A stretch of DNA of 64,000 nucleotides. It comes from Bacillus ectoiniformans. Lineage in GTDB: Bacteria > Bacillota > Bacilli > Bacillales > Domibacillaceae. A program made the position numbers and the translations under genes. The stretch spans positions 1 to 64,000 of the forward strand of contig NZ_JAFBES010000002.1 of assembly GCF_016908875.1 (NCBI RefSeq). The letters are read 5' to 3'. Below, piece after piece: positions 9,246-17,885 of this stretch. Each line of letters starts with the position of its first letter. The first letter of the stretch is position 1. The notes under the pieces are model-generated. The model had not been told where the DNA came from. It searched no databases and saw only the letters and a list, made by a program, of their open reading frames with translations.

Positions 9246-9295
9246 TTTAATCTCCCTTTCTTTATGCCAGAATCCTGGCTTTACTCATCATTTAA

Positions 9296-10069
9296 TTACA
9301 TCGCATGCGTGCCGCCATCAACAATAATCGTATCTCCAGTGATAAAGTCCGACGCTTTTGACGCTAGAAAGACGGCTGTCCCTTTTAAATCACTGTTAGA
9401 TCCGAAGCGTTTGAGCGGTGTCGTGTTAAGAAAATGATCTTTCCCCTTTTCAATAATAACTTTGGACATTTTTGTTGGGAAAAAGCCTGGAGCTACCGCA
9501 TTCACTTGAATGTTATGCTGTCCCCACTTGACAGCCAAATCTTTTGTAAATGTGAGAACGGCGCCTTTGCTCGTATTGTATCCAATGGTGTCCATATATT
9601 CGGGATCGGTTCCTACAAGTCCAGCAATGGAGGCGATATTAATGATTTTTCCAGACTGCTGTTTAATCATTTGCTTGCCGACTGCCTGAGACATAAGAAA
9701 CGTTCCTGTTACATTGACATCCATCACCTTTTGCCAGGCGGATAGAGGCATATCCACAGCAGGCGCTCCCCATGTTGCTCCGCTGTTATTGACTAAAATA
9801 TCGATCTGGCCAAACTCCTCAAGAATCTTTTCGACTGCCTGTTCGATGTCTTCCGGATTCGTCAGATCACAGGCAAGGGCGAATGTCTTTACCCCGAGAC
9901 TCGCCAGCCGTTCTGCTACCGCTTCACAGTTCTCAGCGTTCCTAGAACAAATCGCAATGTTAGCACCAGCTTCAGCCAGTGCTTCCGCCATTTGCTCTCC
10001 TAATCCTCTTCCGCCTCCAGTGACAATGGCTGTTTTACCTGTAAGATCAAATATTTCCTTTACATGCAT
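9296..10069 (-). CDS. Short-chain dehydrogenase/reductase (SDR)
   Basis: A 257-residue classical SDR: cofactor motif [10 protein letters not shown] (17-26), NNSGA, catalytic Ser in INIASIAG, and YNTSK (Tyr/Lys pair). SRN after beta-2 suggests NADP preference. The family interconverts hydroxyl and keto groups; an alcohol/ketone step on a hydroxy- or keto-acyl-CoA fits the operon, as LvaD does in the Pseudomonas levulinate route (inference). ATG at 10069 overlaps the 3' end of the acyl-CoA dehydrogenase gene by 10 bp and has AAGGAGGA. Confidence 0.88.
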   Translation of the reverse strand: MHVKEIFDLTGKTAIVTGGGRGLGEQMAEALAEAGANIAICSRNAENCEAVAERLASLGVKTFALACDLTNPEDIEQAVEKILEEFGQIDILVNNSGATWGAPAVDMPLSAWQKVMDVNVTGTFLMSQAVGKQMIKQQSGKIINIASIAGLVGTDPEYMDTIGYNTSKGAVLTFTKDLAVKWGQHNIQVNAVAPGFFPTKMSKVIIEKGKDHFLNTTPLKRFGSNSDLKGTAVFLASKASDFITGDTIIVDGGTHAM

Positions 10070-11301
10070 GGCTGCTTTCCTCCTTCTTGACGAATCTGCT
10101 GACGTTTTAACTCCAAGCGAGCCAGCTGCGCTTTGTGGACTTCATCCGGTCCATCTGCAAGCCGAAGCGTCCGCGCATTCGCCCAATGTGCAGCAAGCGT
10201 CGTATCATCGCTGACTCCGGCTCCCCCGTACGCTTGAATGGCACGGTCAATCACCCTTAAAGCCATCCGTGGGGCAACGACTTTAATCATGGCGATTTCT
10301 TGTTTGGCTTCTTTATTGCCTACCGTATCCATCATATAAGCGGCTTTAAGCGTAAGCAGTCGAGCCTGTTCAATTTCGATTCGCGATTCAGAGATCCATT
10401 CTTGAACGACTCCTTGTTTTGCTAGTGGCTTTCCGAAGGCTTCTCGATTTTGAACACGCTTACATAAATCTTCAAGCGCTCGCTCTGCTGCGCCTATTAA
10501 TCTCATACAATGATGAATTCTGCCAGGGCCTAGCCTTCCTTGAGCAATTGCAAATCCTTTACCTTCTCCTAGTATCATATTTTCCTTGGGGACACGCACT
10601 TGATTAAACGTGATTTCCGCATGTCCATGAGGCGCGTGATCATAGCCAAATACCGGAAGCATTCGTTCAATCTTGACTCCTGAGGTATCCAGCGGAACTA
10701 AAATCATCGACTGTCTCTCATATTTAGGTCCATCTGGATTGCTTTGACCCATCACGATCGCAATTTGACAGCGGGGATCTCCAGCACCTGATGACCACCA
10801 TTTGCGCCCATTGACAATATATTCATCATTCTCTAGAACAATACTAGTTTCAATGTTTGTGGCATCGCTTGAAGCGACATCTGGCTCCGTCATGGAAAAA
10901 CAAGACCTGATTTCACCCGCAAGCATCGGTTTCAGCCACTTCTCTTTTTGCTCCTCTGTCCCATAGCGCACGAGCACTTCCATATTGCCAGTATCTGGTG
11001 CAGCGCAGTTAAACACTTCAGGACCAATCATGCTTCTCCCCATCATTTCACAAAGCGGTGCATATTCCAGGTTCGTCAATCCTGCCCCGTACTCGCTTTC
11101 TGGCAAAAATAAATTCCATAGACCCGCTTTTTTTGCTTTTTCCTTCATCTCTTCCATGATCGGAGGAATGCGACTCCATCTGGAGGACGATTCATTCAGC
11201 TGCTGTTCATATAATCTTTCATTTGGGTAGACGTGATCTTCCATAAACTCATTCAATCGATTCTGGTATTCCACTACCTTATCAGAATAGGAAAAATTCA
11301 T
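10060..11301 (-). CDS. Acyl-CoA dehydrogenase, ACAD11-like
   Basis: First gene of operon I, 413 residues. The flavin/substrate segment [16 protein letters not shown] is present. [28 protein letters not shown] and [10 protein letters not shown] are the features I associate with the ACAD domain of mammalian ACAD10/11. The Tyr/Phe-Glu-Gly catalytic motif of medium-chain ACADs is ADG here, so an Asp occupies the base position. In ACAD11 the flavoenzyme works on a phosphorylated 4-hydroxyacyl-CoA made by the fused kinase; here the kinase is a separate gene (3755-4816). ATG behind GGGGGA. Confidence 0.9.
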   Translation of the reverse strand: MNFSYSDKVVEYQNRLNEFMEDHVYPNERLYEQQLNESSSRWSRIPPIMEEMKEKAKKAGLWNLFLPESEYGAGLTNLEYAPLCEMMGRSMIGPEVFNCAAPDTGNMEVLVRYGTEEQKEKWLKPMLAGEIRSCFSMTEPDVASSDATNIETSIVLENDEYIVNGRKWWSSGAGDPRCQIAIVMGQSNPDGPKYERQSMILVPLDTSGVKIERMLPVFGYDHAPHGHAEITFNQVRVPKENMILGEGKGFAIAQGRLGPGRIHHCMRLIGAAERALEDLCKRVQNREAFGKPLAKQGVVQEWISESRIEIEQARLLTLKAAYMMDTVGNKEAKQEIAMIKVVAPRMALRVIDRAIQAYGGAGVSDDTTLAAHWANARTLRLADGPDEVHKAQLARLELKRQQIRQEGGKQPCM

Positions 11302-11312
11302 TTTTATCCCCC

Positions 11313-11328
11313 TACTAACCGGTTGGTA
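11313..11328. promoter_or_regulatory. Palindromic operator candidate (TetR-type)
   Basis: TACTAACC-GGTTGGTA is a 16-bp palindrome with one mismatched pair and no spacer. It lies between the -10 element and the first start codon of operon I, where a bound repressor would block transcription. ACCNACCGGTNGGT-like sites are common for TetR regulators of acyl-CoA metabolism. Assignment to the TetR protein encoded at 6985-7554 is inference. Confidence 0.55.
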
Positions 11329-11342
11329 TGTTTACTGTTATA

Positions 11343-11371
11343 ATATTACAGGAGGCAAAAAAATAATTCAA
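11343..11371 (-). promoter_or_regulatory. SigA promoter of catabolic operon I
   Basis: On the minus strand TTGAAT (11366-11371), a 17-bp spacer and TAATAT (11343-11348) form a good SigA promoter about 42 bp before the first start codon. The palindrome at 11313-11328 lies just downstream of the predicted transcription start. Confidence 0.6.
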
Positions 11372-11464
11372 CCTATTAGATTTAATTTTCTGAATTTTTA
11401 TTTTTCGTGAGTGATTTGATTGAGTTTCCGTACACGCTGTGAGATTTTTGATAGATTGGCGACT

Positions 11465-11590
11465 CGCCGATAGAACTTTAAAAAGCGCCGATAGAACTTC
11501 AGGATCCGCCGTTAGAATCCTGAAAGCCGCCGTTAGAACTTCAGAATCCGCCGTTAGAATCCCGGAAGCCGCCGTTAGAAAGAAAATTGA
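11465..11590. repeat. Six-copy 21-bp tandem repeat
   Basis: The unit CGCCG(A/T)TAGAA plus a 10-bp variable tail recurs with an exact 21-bp period at 11465, 11486, 11507, 11528, 11549 and 11570. The tails alternate between CTTCAGGATC-like and TCCTGAAAGC-like forms that are reverse complements of each other, so neighbouring units can pair as hairpins. It lies in the 345-bp gap between operon I and yvbH. A 72-codon plus-strand frame through it is only a read-through of the seven-codon period. Confidence 0.85.
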
Positions 11591-11607
11591 CAGGTTTATG
11601 CGGGCGA

Positions 11608-11637
11608 AAAAGCCCGCTTTTCTTGAGCGGGCTTCTG
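11608..11637 (-). terminator. Terminator downstream of yvbH
   Basis: A hairpin with arms AAGCCCGCT / AGCGGGCTT and a 7-nt loop lies just beyond the yvbH stop codon. On the minus strand the stem is followed by TTTTTC. The stem is strong and could work in both directions. Confidence 0.65.
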
Positions 11638-11646
11638 TTCATCTAA

Positions 11647-12261
11647 TTAATTATTAATATATTTCTCAAATACGCTTCCAAAATCTTTTGTATGGTACTG
11701 ATCACGCACAGATGAGAGCCATTGGAAACCAGTATCCATCAATTCTTTATAAGTAGCTGCCAGCTGCTTCTCCTCTGTTCTTGTATAATGCAAAATACTG
11801 GCTGCTTTCTCTGCGCTTTGCGACGCCATATCAATATAGATGGCATTGTCATGAGTGATTTCAGCGATTCTGAGCAAAGACTTATATAAATCTTTCAATT
11901 GTTCAATCTGATCTTTTCTGACATCAATATCAAATGGAATATCACCGAGTCTAAATTTAATTTCTACATCCATATCAATTTTACCGGCTGTTTCGAGCAC
12001 GACATTTGAAATTTTGTTTTGGGAATACGGATAGCGCATTAACGTTCTTTTCGAAGAAACGGCATTGACGCCATCGACATGGATTACTGCTAAATTAGTA
12101 AAACAGTATTCATCGGATTTGGTTTTAATTAAGAAATAGATTTTTTCGTTATCTTCATGCATCACATAATCATCAGCATCCGTCTTATCATAATCTGCCG
12201 GGCTGATAATCGTTCCAATATCTGAAAGACCTAATGCGTCAGAAGCAAACTTTTTAAACAT
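11647..12261 (-). CDS. yvbH: PH-domain protein, YvbH family
   Basis: A 204-residue protein, the same length as B. subtilis YvbH. The N-terminal three-quarters looks like a bacterial pleckstrin-homology domain (YFLIKTKSDEYCFTNLAVIHVDG; SSKRTLMRYPY), followed by a helical C-terminal oligomerisation segment (about 145-204). There are no membrane segments or signal peptide, so it should be cytosolic or peripheral. Its function is unknown. ATG behind AAGGAGG. It stands alone between the repeat block and lrgB, with its own terminator. Confidence 0.8.
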   Translation of the reverse strand: MFKKFASDALGLSDIGTIISPADYDKTDADDYVMHEDNEKIYFLIKTKSDEYCFTNLAVIHVDGVNAVSSKRTLMRYPYSQNKISNVVLETAGKIDMDVEIKFRLGDIPFDIDVRKDQIEQLKDLYKSLLRIAEITHDNAIYIDMASQSAEKAASILHYTRTEEKQLAATYKELMDTGFQWLSSVRDQYHTKDFGSVFEKYINN

Positions 12262-12324
12262 ATCCTTCTTCCTCCTTGTTATGTATCACTTTATCGTACT
12301 CTTTTAATTCTATATAACTAGCCG

Positions 12325-13008
12325 CTAAAATAGAAGCGGGAACAGCCAAGGCAATATAAATGAAGTGATGATTGCTGCAAATCCCATAGCGGCTCCTGAT
12401 ACGGCTCCTTGCAAAGGACCTTCCATCGCTGCCTGGGACGTGCCGATTCCATGTGCGACTGTACCGATTGCCAGTCCTCGGGAAAATGGGTCTGTTACTT
12501 TTAAGAGTGTCAGCAGTGCCGGTCCCAGCATGGCTCCAAACATTCCTGCTACCATGACAAACGCAGCAGATAAGGCAGGATCACCGCCGATAATTTTTGC
12601 CGCTTCGATGGCTACCGGCGTTGTAACTGATTTCGTGCCTGCTGAAGCCGCAATGACTTTTGATAAGCCGAAAAGTTTAACTAGCCAAACAGCAGAAACA
12701 ATGGTTGAAACCGTCCCGATAATTAAGCCAAGCGACGCTGGCATCAGTTTAGATAACAGCACTTCCCGGTTATGGTAAAGCGGCACCGCTAAGGCAACGG
12801 TTGCCGGTCCAAGCAGGTAAGTCATCAAGTCTTTGGCAGGTGTATACTCCTCATAAGTGATGTCTCCCATTAAAAGAATGATGATAATAATAGCTGTGCT
12901 GAAAAATACCGGTGTCGTCAGCGGCGATGGAAATCTTTTCGCCATGACACGCGAGAATAAGTAAACAGAAAGCGTAATCAGGAGACTAAATAATGTGATG
13001 CCGTTCAT
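12325..13008 (-). CDS. lrgB: LrgB/CidB family antiholin-like membrane protein
   Basis: About 227 residues with seven or so hydrophobic segments. The family signature is in AAGTKSVTTPVAIEAAKIIGG and GLAIGTVAHGIGTSQA. The start is ATG at 13008 behind AAAGGAG; a longer frame beginning at 13050 would put a charged tail inside the cidA overlap and has no ribosome binding site. It overlaps the cidA stop by 23 bp. CidB/LrgB proteins act with CidA/LrgA in control of murein hydrolase release, pyruvate export and programmed lysis. No LysR or LytSR regulator gene is adjacent. Confidence 0.85.
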   Translation of the reverse strand: MNGITLFSLLITLSVYLFSRVMAKRFPSPLTTPVFFSTAIIIIILLMGDITYEEYTPAKDLMTYLLGPATVALAVPLYHNREVLLSKLMPASLGLIIGTVSTIVSAVWLVKLFGLSKVIAASAGTKSVTTPVAIEAAKIIGGDPALSAAFVMVAGMFGAMLGPALLTLLKVTDPFSRGLAIGTVAHGIGTSQAAMEGPLQGAVSGAAMGFAAIITSFILPWLFPLLF

Positions 13009-13390
13009 GCTTAGATTCTCCTTTCTCTTTACTGTTCGCTTTTTTTGCAAGGATTTGGGTAATGCCGCCAGTGACAGCTAAACCGAGAATCGAGCTGCCA
13101 AATAGAACAGCCGCTAAGCTCCATCCTGACTCTGCGATTAATCCTCCATACGTCATCAGCCCCACCGCAATCGGTACAAAGAAAAACGCTAAATGCTTGT
13201 TTAAAAAAGCGGCCCCCTGTTCAATCCATGATAGTTTAATAACGTTCGTGATTAATAATAAGAACAAGATCATCATGCCTAGCACATTGCCGGGCATTGG
13301 GATACTGAAAAAGTTCACGATGAAGTAGCTGATCTCATTAATCACCCATAAGATAAAAATTTGTCCAATAAAAATTATTCCGTTTTTCAT
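12986..13390 (-). CDS. cidA: CidA/LrgA family holin-like protein
   Basis: A 134-residue membrane protein with four predicted hydrophobic helices and the family motifs SIPMPGNVLGMMILFLLL and FFVPIAVGLMTY. The tail is strongly charged (KKANSKEKGESKHERHH). It is the partner of the overlapping lrgB gene. The ATG has AAAGGAGG. The start region is AT-rich with TATAAT-like boxes but no convincing -35. CidA versus LrgA cannot be settled from sequence alone. Confidence 0.85.
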   Translation of the reverse strand: MKNGIIFIGQIFILWVINEISYFIVNFFSIPMPGNVLGMMILFLLLITNVIKLSWIEQGAAFLNKHLAFFFVPIAVGLMTYGGLIAESGWSLAAVLFGSSILGLAVTGGITQILAKKANSKEKGESKHERHHII

Positions 13391-13502
13391 AGATGCCTCC
13401 TTTGCTGCACTTCTATTATCGCTTGATATATTATTTCAATATTATAATTCTTGAAAAAACTTCAAAATCCTTTTTTTATCGACAAACTTATTCTAATCAT
13501 AC

Positions 13503-13533
13503 CAAAAAGACCGTTTTTTCGAACGGCCTTTTC
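13503..13533 (-). terminator. Terminator of sigma-54 operon II
   Basis: On the minus strand AAAAGGCCGTT / AACGGTCTTTTT closes a 6-nt loop and ends in a T-run, 13 bp past the stop of the last ligase gene. Confidence 0.75.
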
Positions 13534-13545
13534 GTAAATAGTTCA

Positions 13546-15164
13546 TTATTGAGGACTCGTGTAATAATCTTTCATCTGATCTCTTAGTGCCCGTTTTAAA
13601 AACTTGCCGACAGACGTTTTAGGGATTTCATTCATAAATACAATGTCATCTGGCATCCACCATTTCGCAAATTGCGGTTCTAAATACGCCATCAATTGTT
13701 CTTTCGTTAATGAATCTTTATAGGCGTCTTTACACACGACACAGGCAACAGGACGCTCTTGCCACTTTTCATGCGGCACGGCGATCACAGCGGCTTCAAA
13801 TACGCCTTCATGAGACATAAGCGCATTTTCAAGATCAACAGAAGAAATCCATTCTCCGCCGCTTTTGATTAAATCCTTCGTCCGGTCAGTAATTTTAATG
13901 TACCCATATTCATCAAGGGTCGCAATATCACCTGTGTATAGCCAGCCATCTTTAAATGTATCTTTCGTACGTTCATCTTTATAATATTCGTCTGCCACCC
14001 ATGGGCCCCTGACAATGAGTTCACCCATCGTTTTACCATCTTGCGGGACGTCTCCATTTTCATTGATGACACGCACTTCAAGTCCCGGAACGACGAGACC
14101 TTGTGTGGCCCGAATATTGATCTTTTCATCTGGCTGCTCTTTTTCGCGTGTCGTTGTCATATTAGAGAGACTGACGATTGGACTTGTCTCAGTCATCCCG
14201 TACCCTTGAATAAATGGAATCTTATACGTTTCCTCAAATGCCTGAATAATGCCTTTAGGTGCTGCGGATCCGCCTGAAACGACTCCGCGCAGAGAACTGA
14301 TATCCCGAGGGTTTGCTTCCAGTTCCTTCAGCATGCCAAGCCAGACAGTCGGCACGCCAGCCGTCATCGTCACTTTTTCTTTTTCAATGAGCTCGGCTAA
14401 CAGTCCAGGGGTAAACTGCGGCCCCGGCATCACTTGTGTCGCCCCAAACCACACGCTTGCAAACGGGAGTCCCCACGCATTCGCATGGAACATCGGTACA
14501 ATCGCCATCGTGACATCTTTTTCACAGATTCCAAGCGTATCTGTCATGCCAATCGACATGGAATGAAGATAGATGCCGCGATGAGAATAGACCACGCCTT
14601 TTGGATTCCCCGTCGTTGCGGATGTATAGCACATGCCAGCAGGCGCATGTTCATCGATATCATCTAAGAGCGGATAGTCAGGACAGCTTCTTCAAGGATC
14701 GCTTCATATGAATACACATTTTTTAAAGAGGTTGATGGAATTTCTTTTGAATCGCTCATGATAATGTATGTTTCCACCGTCTGCAGATGTGGCGCTACCG
14801 CTTCAATTAGCGGGAGTAAATCTTCGTCCACCAGCAGAATTTTGTCTTCCGCATGATTAATCACATAGGCAATATGCTCTGGTGAAAGCCGGATGTTAAT
14901 CATATGAATAATCGCTCCGCGGCACGGAATGGCAAAGTAAGCTTCTAAATGCCGGTGATGATTCCAAGCGAATGTGCCGATTTTTTCACCTCGGCTCATA
15001 CCGAGCTTTTCTAGCGCATGGGCAAGACGGCGCGTACGCTCACCAATTTCTTTATACGTATACCGATGAATGCCTGATAATGTCCGAGAAACGACTTCCT
15101 TTTCCGGAAAATACTTTTCTGCTCGCTCAATCATGGAAGTTAGTAGTAACGGTGTGTTCATCAT
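13546..15164 (-). pseudogene. Long-chain acyl-CoA synthetase, frameshifted
   Basis: Two frames together make one ANL ligase of about 540 residues like the Thermus long-chain fatty acyl-CoA synthetase. The N-terminal part (15164-14664) ends LEEAVLTIRS-stop. The C-terminal part reads in another frame as DYPLLDDIDEHAPAGMCY and continues with [49 protein letters not shown] and the terminal PKTSVGKFLKRALRD. A single missing base near 14677-14684 restores one frame. The P-loop has SATTG instead of SGTTG. It is either a real null or phase-variable allele or a sequencing error; everything else looks functional. The start ATG at 15164 has AAGGGG. Confidence 0.85.
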
Positions 15165-15182
15165 AAACAATCATCCCCTTTT

Positions 15183-16250
15183 TTATGGTTGGTTTGGAAG
15201 AGGCGTGTGAAGATCATGATGTTCGTTAAGCTTTGGCGGCGGATTCATGGCTCTTGGCCGAGCTGTGGTTTGCACTTGCATATCATTCCAAGGTGACTGT
15301 GTGATTAAACCGCGGCTTTGGTTATAAGTAGATGACTCCACCTCATAGGTTTCAAGAACAGGAGCGAGGCAGCAGTCCACTCGTTCACTGAACTCCATCC
15401 ATTCCGCGAATGTTCTGGATAAAAATAATTGGGTCACTGCTTCAAACGCTTCGTTTCCTGGAATCGCACGTTCGAGATGCCAGCGCCCCCATTCCTCATG
15501 ACCCGCTGCTTGACAAAAATTCTGCCAAAACTTCGGTTCCAGCGCGCCTAAACTCATAAACCGGCCATCTTTTGTTTCGTACAGCCGATAGGAGATGGTA
15601 CCTCCTTCAAGCCCTTTCACTCCGCGGCCTTCCGGATATTGCAGGTGAGTCGTTAATAAGGAAATCGCTGCATCTGTGATCGCTAAATCTATGTAGCTTC
15701 CTGTTCCTGTTTTTGCTTTTTTCACAAGTGCCGCTAATATCGCTTCTGATGCAGCCATGCCTCCTATTAAATCAGCAAAGGTAAGCGAAGGGTGAACAGG
15801 GCGATTGTTCTCATCTTTCATTTGTGAAAGTAGACCGCTCAGTGCCATGTAGTTGATGTCATGGCTTCCGAGCTTCGATAATGCGCCCGTTTGGCCATAG
15901 CCTGTTAACGAGCAATACACAATACCTGGATGCAGCTTTTGAATCTCTTCATAGCCGAGTCCCAGGCTTTCTAAGACACCTGGCCGAAAGCTTTCAATCA
16001 CCACATCCGCTTGCTGGATCATTCGTTTGGCCGTCTCTCTATCTGATGGATCTTTGATGTTGAGTGCGACACTTTGTTTGTTTCTATTATTCGCCTGAAA
16101 TACTTTTCCGCCCGATAACTGACGGGCAGGGTCTCCCTCCGGCCGTTCTATTTTAATGACTTCCGCCCCTAAATCACCGAGGCGGAGCGTCGCAAACGGT
16201 CCCGGCAAGTATTGTGTGAAATCAATGACTTTGATTCCTTCTAGCATCAT
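15183..16250 (-). CDS. CaiB/BaiF family (class III) CoA transferase
   Basis: A 355-residue class III CoA transferase. The N-terminus VIDFTQYLPGPFATLRLGDLGAEVIKIE is the family signature, and the catalytic Asp is in LTFADLIGG (about residue 165). The enzyme moves CoA between carboxylic acids without ATP; some members are alpha-methylacyl-CoA racemases. In this operon it could load the substrate with CoA recycled from a product, or epimerise a methyl-branched intermediate. ATG behind GGAGG, overlapping the SDR stop by 4 bp. Confidence 0.88.
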   Translation of the reverse strand: MMLEGIKVIDFTQYLPGPFATLRLGDLGAEVIKIERPEGDPARQLSGGKVFQANNRNKQSVALNIKDPSDRETAKRMIQQADVVIESFRPGVLESLGLGYEEIQKLHPGIVYCSLTGYGQTGALSKLGSHDINYMALSGLLSQMKDENNRPVHPSLTFADLIGGMAASEAILAALVKKAKTGTGSYIDLAITDAAISLLTTHLQYPEGRGVKGLEGGTISYRLYETKDGRFMSLGALEPKFWQNFCQAAGHEEWGRWHLERAIPGNEAFEAVTQLFLSRTFAEWMEFSERVDCCLAPVLETYEVESSTYNQSRGLITQSPWNDMQVQTTARPRAMNPPPKLNEHHDLHTPLPNQP

Positions 16251-17053
16251 GTATACCAGCCTCCGTTAATATGCAGCACCTGGCCATTTGTATAATTCGA
16301 GAGCGGGGACGCTAAATAATAAATGCCTGATGCGGCTTCCTCTGCTGTGCCTCCACGCTGTTGAGGAATGGAATGCTCAAACATTTTTCTCACTTTTTCT
16401 GGGATCCCGACAGATACACCATTGACGGTTTCGCCTTTTTCTTTTGATTGGGTTAGTCTTGTATCGATTAACCCGAAGGCGACCGCATTGCAGTTCACGT
16501 TAAAGCTTCCCCATTCACGCGCGATCGTTTTCGTTAAACCAATCAGGCCGGCTTTCGCTGATGCATAATTCGCTTGACCAACGTTCCCCATCACACCAGC
16601 TACAGACGAAACGTTGACAATCTTTCTGTATTTCACGATCCCATTTTCCATTTCCTGTTTCGCTGCATCACGCATATAAGGACTTGCCGCGCGAATTAGT
16701 TTAAATGGGGCGACTAAATGAATATCAAGCATCGCTTGAAATTGTTCATCTGTCATCTTATGAATCATCGAATCCCATGTATAACCTGCATTATTCACTA
16801 AAATGTCAACACCGCCAAAAGACTCGGCGGCTTTTTGCATAATGCCTTCAGCGAATCCGTCACTAGTGACATCACCGCAATAGGAAACCGCTTCGCCGCC
16901 CATTTGTTTGATTTCTTCCACTGTTTCATGAGCTGGCACTTCATCTTTATCTGAGATCACCAGTTTGGCTCCCTGTTCTGCCATCATGAGAGCGGCTGCC
17001 TTTCCCACTCCTCTTCCGGACCCAGTGATAATCGCTACTTGATCTTTCATCAT
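16247..17053 (-). CDS. Short-chain dehydrogenase/reductase, FabG-like
   Basis: A 268-residue classical SDR. The cofactor motif is TGSGRGVGKA (10-19), an Asp follows beta-2 (ISDKDE) and suggests NAD+ preference, NNAG is present, and the catalytic set is VNVSSVAG with NYASAKAG. It probably oxidises the 3-hydroxyacyl-CoA formed by the MaoC hydratase encoded next to it, standing in for a HAD-type dehydrogenase, which this operon lacks. Its start overlaps the MaoC stop by 4 bp; ribosome binding site GGAG. Confidence 0.9.
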   Translation of the reverse strand: MMKDQVAIITGSGRGVGKAAALMMAEQGAKLVISDKDEVPAHETVEEIKQMGGEAVSYCGDVTSDGFAEGIMQKAAESFGGVDILVNNAGYTWDSMIHKMTDEQFQAMLDIHLVAPFKLIRAASPYMRDAAKQEMENGIVKYRKIVNVSSVAGVMGNVGQANYASAKAGLIGLTKTIAREWGSFNVNCNAVAFGLIDTRLTQSKEKGETVNGVSVGIPEKVRKMFEHSIPQQRGGTAEEAASGIYYLASPLSNYTNGQVLHINGGWYT

Positions 17054-17424
17054 TCTGCCTTCTCCTCCTGTCTAAGCTGAAATTTCCCTTTCAGTTTTAC
17101 TTCGCCTTCCGTATTTGAGACCGTCAAATCGCCTTTTAATTTCTCTTCATCCGTCCAGTTCCCCTGAATGACCAGTTCTTCGCCGGGATAAGTCATCGCA
17201 GAGAACCGCACATTAAATAATTGCAGGTCTTTTTGAACCCCCCACTTTCCAAGCGCTTCTCCGGCCATGCCCATCACCAGCATGCCGTGGGCAATACAGT
17301 CTTTTAATCCTGCTTTTTGCGCTAATGGAACGACTGTATGAATCGGGTTAAAGTCGCCGCTTGCTCCGGCATATTTCACCAGCTGCGTATGAGTGATTTT
17401 TTCTTTTTTAATCTCCGTCAGCAT
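17050..17424 (-). CDS. MaoC-like hydratase, catalytic subunit
   Basis: A 124-residue hot-dog protein. YAGASGDFNPIHTVVPLAQKAG carries the hydratase-2 Asp/His pair (SGDFNPIH) and is followed by IAHGMLVMGMAG. I take the ATG at 17424 directly behind GGAGGAG, not the upstream frame extension. Alone it is half of a typical two-hot-dog R-hydratase, so it most likely pairs with the adjacent MaoC-N protein. The reaction would be hydration of a 2-enoyl-CoA to (R)-3-hydroxyacyl-CoA. Confidence 0.88.
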   Translation of the reverse strand: MLTEIKKEKITHTQLVKYAGASGDFNPIHTVVPLAQKAGLKDCIAHGMLVMGMAGEALGKWGVQKDLQLFNVRFSAMTYPGEELVIQGNWTDEEKLKGDLTVSNTEGEVKLKGKFQLRQEEKAE

Positions 17425-17440
17425 CTTGACTCCTCCTATC

Positions 17441-17875
17441 CTATCCTTTTCTTTCAATTACTGTTGAACGCGAGATAAGCACCGTTTTTCCCTCTCGCTG
17501 ATAGGTGGTTTCCAGCACGATAAATTTCATGTTTTTCCGTTCATTTTGTTTCAGCACTTTGACTTCTGCCTCTAAGTGATCTCCCACATACACCTGCTCA
17601 ATGTATTCATACTCCTGTTCTCCGTGAAGGACTTGCAGCGCGTTTAATTCAAGCTTTGAAACCAGTGTGTCAAAATCAAACCCGCCCCAAAAGTCAATCA
17701 CTGTCGCAAAGGTTGGCGGAACAGGAATCGCTTGAAAGCCTTGTGAGCGCGCCGCTTCAAGACTCCTATACACCGGATTAGGATCTCCTATCGCATCCGC
17801 TAGTTCCCGGATTTTTGCCGGTTCCACGTGGTAGTGAAAACGGGATAACACCCGCTTTTCATTCGCTGTTTTCAT
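17441..17875 (-). CDS. MaoC-like hydratase, N-terminal-type (non-catalytic) subunit
   Basis: A 144-residue hot-dog protein of the MaoC dehydratase N-terminal (FAS1-like) type. Where the catalytic partner has Asp-x-x-x-x-His it reads GDPNPVY, with Tyr in place of His, so it is probably the substrate-binding half of a heterodimer, as in mycobacterial HadAB/HadBC or ChsH1-ChsH2. Start ATG at 17875 behind GAGGAGG; a frame extending to 17908 overlaps the dehydrogenase gene and is not favoured. 16-bp gap to the catalytic subunit. Confidence 0.85.
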   Translation of the reverse strand: MKTANEKRVLSRFHYHVEPAKIRELADAIGDPNPVYRSLEAARSQGFQAIPVPPTFATVIDFWGGFDFDTLVSKLELNALQVLHGEQEYEYIEQVYVGDHLEAEVKVLKQNERKNMKFIVLETTYQREGKTVLISRSTVIERKG

Positions 17876-17885
17876 AGTTGCCTCC

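Noticed and set aside
11465-11590. CRISPR-like array
   Set aside because: The conserved part is about 11 bp and the variable part 10 bp, with complementary alternation; both are far too short for repeats and spacers, and there are no cas genes.
11439-11657. 72-codon plus-strand frame across the tandem repeat
   Set aside because: It has no ribosome binding site, its peptide is only the repeated seven-codon pattern (SADRT/SAVRI type), and its end runs through the yvbH terminator into yvbH.
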